Shown one piece after another: positions 1 to 5,286 of a stretch of 11,177 nt of DNA (positions are counted from its first letter, which is position 1; each line of letters opens with the position of its first letter). Source of the stretch: Gammaproteobacteria bacterium (GTDB taxonomy: Bacteria > Pseudomonadota > Gammaproteobacteria > Chromatiales > Chromatiaceae). The position numbers and the translations under genes are program-made. Below the pieces are notes generated by a model that made no database searches, was not told the origin of the DNA, and worked only from the letters and a program-made list of their open reading frames with translations. The stretch is from contig JARFQQ010000217.1 of NCBI GenBank assembly GCA_029287695.1, positions 1 to 11,177 of the forward strand, read 5' to 3'.

Positions 1-200
1 TAGAGCATCACACGCCTGCTCTCTCCGGCGGCTTCCTCGAGGTCCTCGCGTATATCGAGAAACGACTCCTTGAACCAGGCCGGTTTGGTGTGATACCCGG
101 GATTGACGAAACCGGCTTCGAGTTCGCCTTCCGACGCTGCCATGAGAAGAGTCGGCGCCAGCAGCAGAAACAGCAGGATCGACAGGCTTGGTTTCTTCAT
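1..200 (-). CDS. Secreted thioredoxin-like protein, 5' part only
   Basis: The first 66 codons of a minus-strand gene lie here; the rest is beyond the left edge. The start is ATG at 200-198, with a GGAG Shine-Dalgarno at 210-207 and 6 bases between. Residues 1-22 form a clear signal peptide: MKKPS, a leucine-rich core, then an APTLLMAAS stretch that suits signal peptidase cleavage. The mature N-terminus contains NPGYHTKPAWFKESFLDIRED followed by a charged EEAAGESRR segment leading into the hydrophobic residues VML. From memory, this arrangement precedes the CxxC active site in periplasmic thioredoxin/SoxW-like proteins, but the CxxC itself would lie outside the window. The role would be periplasmic disulfide exchange or reduction. 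The signal peptide is directly visible; the family call is inference from a short N-terminus. Confidence 0.6.
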   Translation of the reverse strand, partial: MKKPSLSILLFLLLAPTLLMAASEGELEAGFVNPGYHTKPAWFKESFLDIREDLEEAAGESRRVML

Positions 201-515
201 GTTCTGCTCCATTCGGGATTCTATCGCCTTACTATATACGATGTGTCTGTCTGTATCCGTGTCAGATAAAAAATAAAATACTTTATAAAATACGTTCAAA
301 TAATTGATATTAATAATATTAATTTATCGAAATGCATCGCTGCATAAACTGCCATCCCTCTCTCGTCTGCATGACTTGTGTCCTGTGGCGCAGCGGTATG
401 ACCGAGTCTCTGCTGCCCGGCCCGTCCTGCCGGTTTTCGCGAGGATCCACAACCGGTTGACCGGTAGGGTCCCACACCGTAGTCTTCATCGCTGGAAAAT
501 TACGAGAATTGCCAG
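201..515. promoter_or_regulatory. Divergent intergenic region, AT-rich core
   Basis: This 315-base gap separates two divergent genes. Bases 264-330 are strikingly AT-rich against GC-rich surroundings and contain ATTAAT-AAT-ATTAAT (309-323), an inverted repeat of two self-complementary hexamers. A weak minus-strand -35-like TTGAAC faces the secreted protein gene. Nearer the methyltransferase gene is the perfect palindrome CAACCGGTTG (450-459), overlapped by ACCGGT-TG-ACCGGT (452-465), which looks like an operator half-site pair. A poor TTGACC (457-462) / TAGTCT (480-485) promoter pair with 17-base spacing overlaps it. I see no convincing gene here. The AT-rich and palindromic features are observed; promoter and operator roles are inferred. 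Confidence 0.35.
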
Positions 516-1166
516 ATGCTCACTGATCAAGCCAGAGAAAACATGATTGAACAGCAGATCCGTCCCTGGAACGTCATCGATGAGGATGTGCTCAATGTCA
601 TGAAACAGATTCCACGCGAATTCTTTGTTCCGGAGGAATACAAGGATCTGGCTTTTGCCGACACGGAAATCCCGATCGCGGAGGGTCAGTCAATGATGTC
701 GCCAAAAATCGAGGCGCGCATGCTGCAGGCGCTGGCAATCAAGCCCGGTGACAGGGTTCTCGAGATCGGCACCGGTAGTGGCTACATCACCGCCTGCCTG
801 GACTGGCTCAGCGACGAGGTGACATCCATCGAGATTTTCGATTCGCTCTCCAGCCAGGCGCAGGAGCACCTTGCTGCATTTGGCATCCGGGACGCAAAAC
901 TCGTCATCGATGATGCTTTCTCATATGAGTTCCTTACTCTCTTCGATGTCATTGCCGTCACAGGCAGCCTGCCGGTCCCGACAGACATGTTTGAAAAGCT
1001 GCTTGCCACCGGCGGCCGCCTCTTCCAGGTCGTCGGCCAGGGGGCATCTGCCAGCGCACAACTGGTCACACGTGTTGCTGACGAGATCTTCCACCGTGAA
1101 GAGCTTTTCGAGACCGCCCTGCCCCCGCTGATCAATGCCCCCGAACCGAAGCGCTTCAGCTTCTGA
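516..1166 (+). CDS. Protein-L-isoaspartate O-methyltransferase-like protein
   Basis: A 216-residue class I SAM-dependent methyltransferase of the protein-L-isoaspartate O-methyltransferase (PIMT) family. Family members methylate L-isoaspartyl residues in aged cytosolic proteins to start their repair. SAM motif I is VLEIGTGSGY (residues 81-90), followed by an acidic TSIEI strand (103-107), the FDVIAVTGSLPVP strand (143-155) and GGRLFQVVGQG (166-176). The N-terminal helices (QIRPWNVIDEDVLNVM, then PREFFVP) and length match the family. ATG 516 has GAGAA at 504-508 upstream and gives the usual N-terminus. It is atypical: the classical GQTIS(Q/A)P substrate loop reads GQSMMSP (57-63), and the TAAPPEIP segment reads TGSLPVP. 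It may therefore be a diverged paralogue with another substrate. The stop shares a base with the next start, so the two genes are probably cotranscribed and translationally coupled. Family is secure; true PIMT activity is less so. Confidence 0.88.
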   Translation: MLTDQARENMIEQQIRPWNVIDEDVLNVMKQIPREFFVPEEYKDLAFADTEIPIAEGQSMMSPKIEARMLQALAIKPGDRVLEIGTGSGYITACLDWLSDEVTSIEIFDSLSSQAQEHLAAFGIRDAKLVIDDAFSYEFLTLFDVIAVTGSLPVPTDMFEKLLATGGRLFQVVGQGASASAQLVTRVADEIFHREELFETALPPLINAPEPKRFSF

Positions 1167-1390
1167 TGACAGGTCCTGAAGAGAAAGATCCGCAGGAGCC
1201 CGGCCTGCTTGCACACGCCGGGAGTGTGCTGGCCGCCTTTTTCGGCGTGCAAAGCAACAAGGCGCGTGAGAGAGATTTCACCAAAGGGAAACCCTCTACC
1301 TATATCATTCTCGGGATCATTCTGACGATCGTCTTCATCCTGCTGATCTTCGGTGTCGTCAAGCTGGTGCTCTCTCTGGCAGGCGTTTGA
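1166..1390 (+). CDS. DUF2970 small membrane protein
   Basis: A 74-residue protein whose ATG overlaps the TGA of the methyltransferase gene by one base (TGATG), implying translational coupling. The N-terminal 19 residues are polar and variable. SVLAAFFGVQS (20-30) and RDFTKGKPS (36-44) are the conserved DUF2970 signatures. A single transmembrane helix spans roughly 45-71 (YIILGIILTIVFILLIFGVV), with almost no C-terminal tail. DUF2970 proteins occur mainly in beta- and gammaproteobacteria and have no established function that I know of. The likely topology is an inner-membrane protein with its charged N-terminus in the cytoplasm. Downstream, GAAGAGA (1389-1395) can pair with TCTCTTC (1429-1435) around an inner GCGGAGATCCGC, a possible weak terminator. 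Confidence 0.85.
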   Translation: MTGPEEKDPQEPGLLAHAGSVLAAFFGVQSNKARERDFTKGKPSTYIILGIILTIVFILLIFGVVKLVLSLAGV

Positions 1391-1455
1391 AGAGAGGATG
1401 CAGTGGAGGCGGAGATCCGCAGAGGTTTTCTCTTCATGAGATTCGCGTATTGTTC

Positions 1456-1516
1456 CGTCGATTGCTGAAGTCGAAGCCCGGGGTTGTCGAAGTCACTTCG
1501 CTCTTTCGCAATGACG
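1456..1516. repeat. REP-like element A (GTCATTGCG type)
   Basis: The ends are imperfect inverted repeats: CGTCGATTGC (1456-1465) and GCAATGACG (1508-1516), equal apart from one bulged base. Inside lies the perfect palindrome CGAAGT-C-ACTTCG (1488-1500). Read on the minus strand it begins CGTCATTGCGAAAGAGCGAAG, close to the very common bacterial repeat built on GTCATTGCGAGGAGCGAAG. The structure is seen directly; assignment to that dispersed family is recognition from memory. Confidence 0.6.
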
Positions 1517-1519
1517 ATG

Positions 1520-1584
1520 GATTCGTGGGAGCCCGCACTGCGGGCGAATCTTCGCCGAGAGGGCTCGGCTCCTGCAATCGAATC
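1520..1584. repeat. Two-hairpin REP/BIME-like element B
   Basis: Nested symmetry is visible. The outermost arms are GATTCG (1520-1525) and CGAATC (1579-1584). The next arms are GGAGCC (1528-1533) and GGCTCC (1567-1572). Inside are two hairpins, GCCCGC-ACT-GCGGGC (1531-1545) and GCCGAG-AGGG-CTCGGC (1554-1569). Two GC-rich hairpins in opposite orientation bounded by GTGGGAGC-like ends is the typical form of REP doublets in gammaproteobacteria. It probably acts as an mRNA 3'-end stabiliser or bidirectional terminator between the convergent genes. Confidence 0.65.
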
Positions 1585-1648
1585 GGGGTCGGGGTCAACT
1601 TGACTCCGACGCCTATAATTTCGAAAAAATAGACTCCGACACCGCCCC
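1583..1648. repeat. REP-like element C (GACTCCGAC type)
   Basis: A long hairpin runs 1588-1610: the arms GTCGGGGTCAA and TTGACTCCGAC are separated by a single C, with one G-T pair. The motif GACTCCGACGCC (1602-1613) recurs as GACTCCGACACC (1632-1643). Both can also pair with GGGGTCGGGGTC (1585-1596), giving alternative folds. An AT-rich TATAATTTCGAAAAAATA spacer lies between. Repeats of this sequence type are familiar from genomes carrying REP-associated tyrosine transposases (RAYT, Y1 family), but no transposase is in this window. Confidence 0.6.
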
Positions 1649-1680
1649 CTGACACAAAGAAGTCGACCGACAAAACATAT

Positions 1681-1717
1681 CTTTGCGCCCTTTGGGGTTC
1701 TCTGCGAGCTTTGCGTC
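1681..1717 (-). repeat. Short tandem CGCAAAG-type repeat D
   Basis: Read on the minus strand there are four adjacent degenerate 9-10-base units: GACGCAAAG, CTCGCAGAG, AACCCCAAAG, GGCGCAAAG. The array begins at the base immediately after the TAG stop of the DUF374 gene (1720-1718). Similar CGCAAAG arrays recur between genes in many environmental bacteria. The tandem structure is observed; its function is unknown. Confidence 0.6.
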
Positions 1718-2377
1718 CTAGTCTTCACCCAACCCCGCAAGCCGCTCGGCATTGGCGACATTCTCCATCATGCATTCGGTCACCTCGCAGCGCACGTCTT
1801 CAGGCTCTTCCGTGAGGCGCTTTCTGTCCACGAAGCAGGGAGTGCCCAGCGAGATCCAGACCGTCGAAAAGGGTTTCGGCAGACGGTGGCGATCCCAGGA
1901 GGTGAAAACCCACTGCCGGTCAGCAACGAAGTGGTAAGGCACGATCGGACACCCCGACATGGCACTGATCATCAGGATGCCCGTCTGCAGCTCATGCCGG
2001 GGGCCTCGCGGACCATCAGGGGTGATGGCGGCCGGGTGTCCCTTGCGCAGCAGTCTGACCATCGCCTTGGCGGCCTTCGAGCCGCCCTTCGAGGAGGAAC
2101 CGCGCACCGGAATGTTTCCGCAAAGTTCGATGCCGCGAGCGATGATAGCGCCATCCTTGCTGTCACTGGCCATCATTGCGCAGCCCGTGTCTCTCTCCGT
2201 ATAGACGCTGACAGCGGTGTTCTCGTGCCAGGAGCCGAAAATCCAGCTCTTCCCGTCTGCTGCGAGTTTTTCGAGCGACTCCCGGCGGCTGAAACGCACC
2301 TTGCAGGTAGCCATCAGCAGTCCGATCAGCAGCCGGTAGAGTCCCGGTAAAAGAAACAGCAGAATTTTATCTTTCAT
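1718..2377 (-). CDS. DUF374 lysophospholipid acyltransferase-like protein
   Basis: A 219-residue protein of the DUF374 branch of the lysophospholipid acyltransferase superfamily. Members are thought to transfer acyl chains to lipid acceptors at the inner membrane. An N-terminal hydrophobic segment (residues 4-23) is a likely membrane anchor. The core runs from GSWHENTA (48-55, with the putative catalytic His51) through SDSKDGAIIARGIELCG (71-87) to ITPDGPRGPR (118-127), the best DUF374 signature. Its ATG overlaps the waaA stop in ATGA (2377-2374), so it is almost certainly cotranscribed and translationally coupled with waaA. That points to a role in lipid A/LPS or another envelope lipid. The substrate is not known, and it is not a classical LpxL/LpxM by sequence. 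The gene ends directly against a tandem repeat. Confidence 0.85.
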   Translation of the reverse strand: MKDKILLFLLPGLYRLLIGLLMATCKVRFSRRESLEKLAADGKSWIFGSWHENTAVSVYTERDTGCAMMASDSKDGAIIARGIELCGNIPVRGSSSKGGSKAAKAMVRLLRKGHPAAITPDGPRGPRHELQTGILMISAMSGCPIVPYHFVADRQWVFTSWDRHRLPKPFSTVWISLGTPCFVDRKRLTEEPEDVRCEVTECMMENVANAERLAGLGED

Positions 2378-3645
2378 GATGACTCTTTCAGGGATTGCTG
2401 CAGAAGCTGTGCAACGCAGTCGAGCGCACCCTGGTTACGCTCGACCACGTCGAGTCCTGCCTGGCCTATTACCGTGCGTCGCTCCGCACTATCGAAGAGT
2501 TCGAGCAGGACCCGGGCCAGCTCGCTGCTATCGGCGACCTGCACAAGGGCTCCTGCATCGAGCATGAGTTGTGTAATGCCGAGAAAGTTTTTCATATGCG
2601 GGCCGACAATGACGGGCAGGCCGAGAGACGCGGGCTCCAGGACGTTATGTCCTCCGACAGGCATGAGGCTGCCTGCCACAAAGGCGACATCGGCTGCTGC
2701 AAAGAAAACCGTGAGTTCTCCCATGGTATCGCCCAGATAGACCTGGCTTTGCTGCCTGCAAACCGGATTTTCCGAACGCCTGCAGTAACTGAATCCCTGT
2801 CGGTCAACCAGTGCGGCGACATCGTCAAAGCGTTCGGGATGCCTGGGTGTCAGCACCAGTAGCGCATCCGGATATTTCGCCAGGATTTTCCTGTGGACAT
2901 CGAGCAGCAGCTCGTCCTCGCCGGGATGGGTACTGGCCGCGACCCAGACATGACGTCCGGTGCCCCACGAGGTGCGCAACAGCTCGCCATGTTCCCTGAT
3001 GCTCGCAGGAATGCGGACATCGAACTTGACGCTGCCGCAGGTATGGACCTGTTGTCTGTCGGCGCCAAGCGTTACGAATCGCCCGGCATCCTGGCTGTTT
3101 TGTGCAGCAATGGCAGCAAAGCTCCTGATCGCGGGTGCAATGAGTGCGCGGACACGCTGGTAGCCTTTTGCGGATGGTTCAGAGAGGCGTGCGTTGGCGA
3201 GTACGACCGGTGTCCCCCGCTTCTTGCAAAGATGCATGAAGTTAGGCCATATCTCGGTTTCCATCACCACGATCAGCCTTGGCTGGAAAGCACGCAGTGC
3301 GCGCCTGATCGCGAATGGAAGATCGTAGGGGAAATAGATGTGGGTCACCGTGTCACCATACATCTGTGTGACACGGTCGGCGCCGGTCGGTGTCGTTGTC
3401 GAGATCACGACAGGAACGTCCGGCAGATTTTCACTCATCCAGCGCATCAATGGCTGTGTTGCCTGGGATTCGCCGACAGAGACAGCATGAATCCAGATGC
3501 AACCCTCGGGAACGGGACGCTGGTAGATGCCGAAGCGTTCCGCAGCGCGCTGGCGGTATCCCGGATTCCTGCGCCCACGCCACCACAACCGCAACAGAAC
3601 GAACGGTATCAGCAGGTAGAGCAAGAGGGTGTAGAGGAGTCTCAA
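2374..3645 (-). CDS. waaA: 3-deoxy-D-manno-octulosonic acid (Kdo) transferase
   Basis: A 423-residue WaaA/KdtA, essentially the length of the E. coli enzyme. It transfers Kdo from CMP-Kdo to lipid IVA at the cytoplasmic face of the inner membrane, the first step of LPS core assembly. It has an N-terminal hydrophobic anchor (1-20), then RWWRGR-type basic residues. WIHAVSVGES (51-60) contains the expected catalytic glutamate, Glu59. The segment VMETEIWPNF (127-136), the NARLSEPSAKGY stretch (151-162), the sugar-nucleotide domain from about 230, and GGHNVLEP (331-338) are all present. The start is TTG (3645-3643): an in-frame TAA lies two codons upstream, and the conserved RLLYTLLLYLL N-terminus begins immediately, so no better start is available. 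There is no clear Shine-Dalgarno, suggesting modest translation. An extended -10 promoter candidate lies upstream, and the DUF374 gene follows with an overlap. Confidence 0.96.
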   Translation of the reverse strand: MRLLYTLLLYLLIPFVLLRLWWRGRRNPGYRQRAAERFGIYQRPVPEGCIWIHAVSVGESQATQPLMRWMSENLPDVPVVISTTTPTGADRVTQMYGDTVTHIYFPYDLPFAIRRALRAFQPRLIVVMETEIWPNFMHLCKKRGTPVVLANARLSEPSAKGYQRVRALIAPAIRSFAAIAAQNSQDAGRFVTLGADRQQVHTCGSVKFDVRIPASIREHGELLRTSWGTGRHVWVAASTHPGEDELLLDVHRKILAKYPDALLVLTPRHPERFDDVAALVDRQGFSYCRRSENPVCRQQSQVYLGDTMGELTVFFAAADVAFVAGSLMPVGGHNVLEPASLGLPVIVGPHMKNFLGITQLMLDAGALVQVADSSELARVLLELFDSAERRTVIGQAGLDVVERNQGALDCVAQLLQQSLKESS

Positions 3646-3678
3646 GAATTACCGGAAGCATATCCACGTACTGGCCGC

Positions 3679-3687
3679 ATCATAGCA
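3679..3687 (-). promoter_or_regulatory. Extended -10 promoter candidate for waaA
   Basis: On the minus strand this reads TGC-TATGAT, a TGn extended -10 hexamer; no -35 is recognisable at 16-18 bases. Transcription would start near 3672, leaving a leader of about 27 bases before the TTG start of waaA. The left arm of a GCATGC-N7-GCATGC dyad (3685-3703) overlaps it, so a bound protein could affect this promoter. Prediction by motif only. Confidence 0.4.
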
Positions 3688-3795
3688 TGCAGCACCGGCA
3701 TGCCGCCGTCTCCGTGAAGTACATCGACTGCTTGTCTCGAGCGCAATCCCGGGCACCTGAGCCGAGATGATCCATGTCTGTCATTTCGGGAAATC

Positions 3796-3817
3796 GCAGG
3801 GTAAACAGGCGCCCTGC
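3796..3817. promoter_or_regulatory. GCAGGG/CCCTGC dyad upstream of the sigma-54 promoter
   Basis: GCAGGG (3796-3801) and CCCTGC (3812-3817) form a perfect dyad with a 10-base spacer, ending 5 bases before the -24 element. A second small dyad, ATTTC-GG-GAAAT, lies at 3783-3794. Either could bind a regulator or form a small hairpin. The symmetry is observed; function is inferred. Confidence 0.3.
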
Positions 3818-3822
3818 CTCCA

Positions 3823-3838
3823 TGGCATGCTAATTGCA
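3823..3838 (+). promoter_or_regulatory. Sigma-54 (RpoN) promoter for the ANTAR regulator
   Basis: The sequence TGGCATGCTAATTGCA matches the -24/-12 consensus TGGCACGRNNNTTGCW at all but two of the defined positions. It keeps the essential GG and GC dinucleotides and the exact spacing. Initiation would fall near 3849, 18-27 bases before the plausible starts of the downstream gene. This also excludes the upstream TTG at 3834 as the real start, because it would not be transcribed. A GCATGC-N7-GCATGC dyad at 3685-3703, about 150 bases upstream of the start point, is at a typical distance for an enhancer-binding activator, but it does not match the NtrC consensus well. Confidence 0.65.
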
Positions 3839-3866
3839 TCATTCTGATCAATATTCAACGTGGAGT

Positions 3867-4430
3867 ATGGCCAACGTGTGGCGACTGGCAATCATCTCGG
3901 AAGACAAGAATGCCCCGACTGCCCTGTCCGGGCTCGATTTCGTCCATTTTGCAGGACACTTCTCGCCAGATGATGATCCCGAATCGATCATCGCCGATGA
4001 GACACTCGATGCACTGCTATTGATCACGCAGGGACTCGAAAAGGTGCAGGATTCACTTCCGCGAATGGCCGAGAAGCTGCCGGTTCTGCTTTTCACCGAT
4101 GATGACCGCGTTGAGCAGATCAATCTCGCGCTGAAAAACGGGATCAGTTCCTATGTCATCAGAGGGTTCGATCCGCAACGTCTCGAACCCCTGCTGAAAG
4201 TCGCGATAACGCGTCATCGCCAATCCATGGAACAGCACGAGCGCCTCAGGCGCATCGAGAGCGCGCTCACAGAGCGCAAGTCCATCGAGCGCGCCAAGGG
4301 GCTCATCATGCAGCGCAAGCAGTGCAGCGAGGACGTGGCCTACCAGGCGATGCGTCGGCTCGCCATGAGCAGCAACAGGAAAATTGCCGATATCGCCAAC
4401 GATGTCATCAGGGCCTCGGGCCGGTTATGA
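3867..4430 (+). CDS. ANTAR-domain regulator with degenerate receiver (NasT/AmiR-like)
   Basis: A 187-residue two-domain protein. Residues 4-118 have a receiver-like alternation of strands and helices (RLAIISED, DALLLIT, LPVLLFTDD, SYVIRGFD). Residues 124-186 are a clear ANTAR domain, with ERKSIERAKGLIMQ followed by SEDVAYQAMRRLAM and IANDVI. ANTAR proteins bind paired hexaloop hairpins in nascent RNA and antagonise transcription termination, often in nitrogen or amide metabolism. The acidic pair and a Thr after strand 4 remain, but the phospho-acceptor position after strand 3 is Ile53 and the switch Lys is Arg99. Control is therefore probably by a partner or ligand, as for AmiR, not by phosphorylation. 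ATG 3867 is used here. GTG 3876 (MWRLAIISED) is equally plausible because GGAG at 3862-3865 is 10 bases from it but only one base from the ATG. A sigma-54 promoter lies upstream and Anbu follows after 71 bases. Confidence 0.85.
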   Translation: MANVWRLAIISEDKNAPTALSGLDFVHFAGHFSPDDDPESIIADETLDALLLITQGLEKVQDSLPRMAEKLPVLLFTDDDRVEQINLALKNGISSYVIRGFDPQRLEPLLKVAITRHRQSMEQHERLRRIESALTERKSIERAKGLIMQRKQCSEDVAYQAMRRLAMSSNRKIADIANDVIRASGRL

Positions 4431-4459
4431 GAGATGCCATATTCCCCGTCCCTTTCTCC

Positions 4460-4468
4460 TGCTAGAAT
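4460..4468 (+). promoter_or_regulatory. Extended -10 promoter candidate for anbu
   Basis: TGC-TAGAAT is an extended -10 element with no good -35 (TATTCC at 17 bases spacing). Start of transcription would be near 4475, about 27 bases before the Anbu ATG. The same TGC-extended form is seen for waaA. Anbu could use this promoter, read-through from the regulator gene, or both. Motif evidence only. Confidence 0.4.
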
Positions 4469-4501
4469 TCCTGCCTCCTGCGGCAAACGACAACACGAAT
4501 C

Positions 4502-5236
4502 ATGACTTACTGTCTCGCGCTGAAGCTCAATGAGGGCCTGGTCTTCTGTTCCGACTCGCGTACCAACGCAGGAGCAGACCAGGTCAGCACCTACAGCAAG
4601 ATGCACCGCTGGGGTATCGATGGCGAGCGACAGTATGTCCTGCTCAGCGCCGGGAATCTCGCAACCACCCAGAGTGTTCTCAACCGCGTACAACGCGATA
4701 TTGCGGAGGGCGCCGAGGAGTCACTTGCCAACATGCGCTACATGTCCGATGCAGCGGCCTATGTGGGCAAGCTCAACAAGGCCGAACGCGAACGGCATGT
4801 CTCCCCTGACGATGTCAATGCAGGCTTCAATCCGGCCGCGACACTCATCCTTGGTGGACAGATCCGCAACGAAGAGCCGCAACTCTTTATGATCTATCCT
4901 GAAGGCAACTACATCAGCGTCTCGGATATCACGCCATTCCTGCAAATCGGCGAGAAGAAGTACGGAAAGCCGATTCTGGACAGGATCATACGCACAGATA
5001 CAGATGTCGACTCGGCAGTACGCTGTGCGCTCGTCTCCATGGATTCGACCATGCGCTCGAATGCGACCGTCGGGCCGCCAATCGAACTGCTCGTCTACAA
5101 GAGCGACAGTCTCACGGGAGGCTGCTACCACGCGTTTGACGATAACCATGCCTACCTGCAGTCGCTGCGCAGAAGCTGGGACGAGAAAGTGATCAACGCA
5201 TTCAACGAAATGCCTTCGCTGCCACTGGATTGCTGA
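4502..5236 (+). CDS. anbu: Anbu, bacterial proteasome-like peptidase (COG3484)
   Basis: A 244-residue N-terminal-nucleophile hydrolase of the Anbu family, the usual length. After removal of Met1, Thr2 becomes the N-terminal nucleophile (MTYCLALKL). Asp18 in SDSRTNAG and Lys33 in YSKMHRWGI correspond to the proteasome Thr1/Asp17/Lys33 triad. LLSAGNLATTQS (47-58), FNPAATLILGGQ, LFMIYPEGNYI and the conserved ALVSMDSTMRSNATVGPPIELL region complete the beta-subunit core. There is no propeptide and no signal peptide, so it is cytosolic and matures by Met removal. The structurally studied Anbu proteins form open ring or lock-washer assemblies. Its substrate is unestablished. It sits convergent with three amidoligase/transglutaminase genes that usually accompany Anbu, and 71 bases downstream of an ANTAR regulator gene on the same strand. 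No clear Shine-Dalgarno precedes the ATG. Confidence 0.94.
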   Translation: MTYCLALKLNEGLVFCSDSRTNAGADQVSTYSKMHRWGIDGERQYVLLSAGNLATTQSVLNRVQRDIAEGAEESLANMRYMSDAAAYVGKLNKAERERHVSPDDVNAGFNPAATLILGGQIRNEEPQLFMIYPEGNYISVSDITPFLQIGEKKYGKPILDRIIRTDTDVDSAVRCALVSMDSTMRSNATVGPPIELLVYKSDSLTGGCYHAFDDNHAYLQSLRRSWDEKVINAFNEMPSLPLDC

Positions 5237-5239
5237 GTA

Positions 5240-5284
5240 GCACCGCCCTTTCCCCGTGACTGAGGCTCCGTCAGTAAGCGGTGC
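5240..5284. terminator. Convergent-gene hairpin, possible bidirectional terminator
   Basis: GCACCGC (5240-5246) pairs with GCGGTGC (5278-5284), and a nested ACTGA (5259-5263) pairs with TCAGT (5271-5275). It fills the 50-base gap between the stop codons of Anbu and the convergent transglutaminase gene. Only a short CTTT follows on the plus strand and no T-run on the minus strand, so intrinsic termination would be weak. A perfect GCCTTTAAAGGC palindrome (5283-5294) overlaps the transglutaminase stop. Confidence 0.4.
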
Positions 5285-5286
5285 CT

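Noticed and set aside
304..546. 80-codon plus-strand frame before the methyltransferase gene
   Set aside because: Begins in the AT-rich promoter-like stretch, overlaps the real gene start, has no recognisable family features or ribosome site.
1456..1717. CRISPR array
   Set aside because: Repeat units differ from each other and there are no regular unique spacers; these are REP-like and short tandem repeats.
1300..1761. Open frames crossing the 1391-1717 repeat region on both strands
   Set aside because: They are made of hairpin and tandem repeats and run into neighbouring genes; not protein-like.
3685..3703. NtrC binding site at the GCATGC-N7-GCATGC dyad
   Set aside because: The position fits an enhancer but the sequence does not match the TGCACC-N5-GGTGCA consensus; kept only as an unassigned dyad.
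2893..3717. 274-codon plus-strand frame antisense to waaA
   Set aside because: Lies within a secure waaA gene; composition and lack of domains mark it as a shadow.
3834..3866. TTG start at 3834 for the ANTAR gene
   Set aside because: It overlaps the -12 element of the sigma-54 promoter, upstream of the expected transcription start, and adds residues outside the receiver-like domain.
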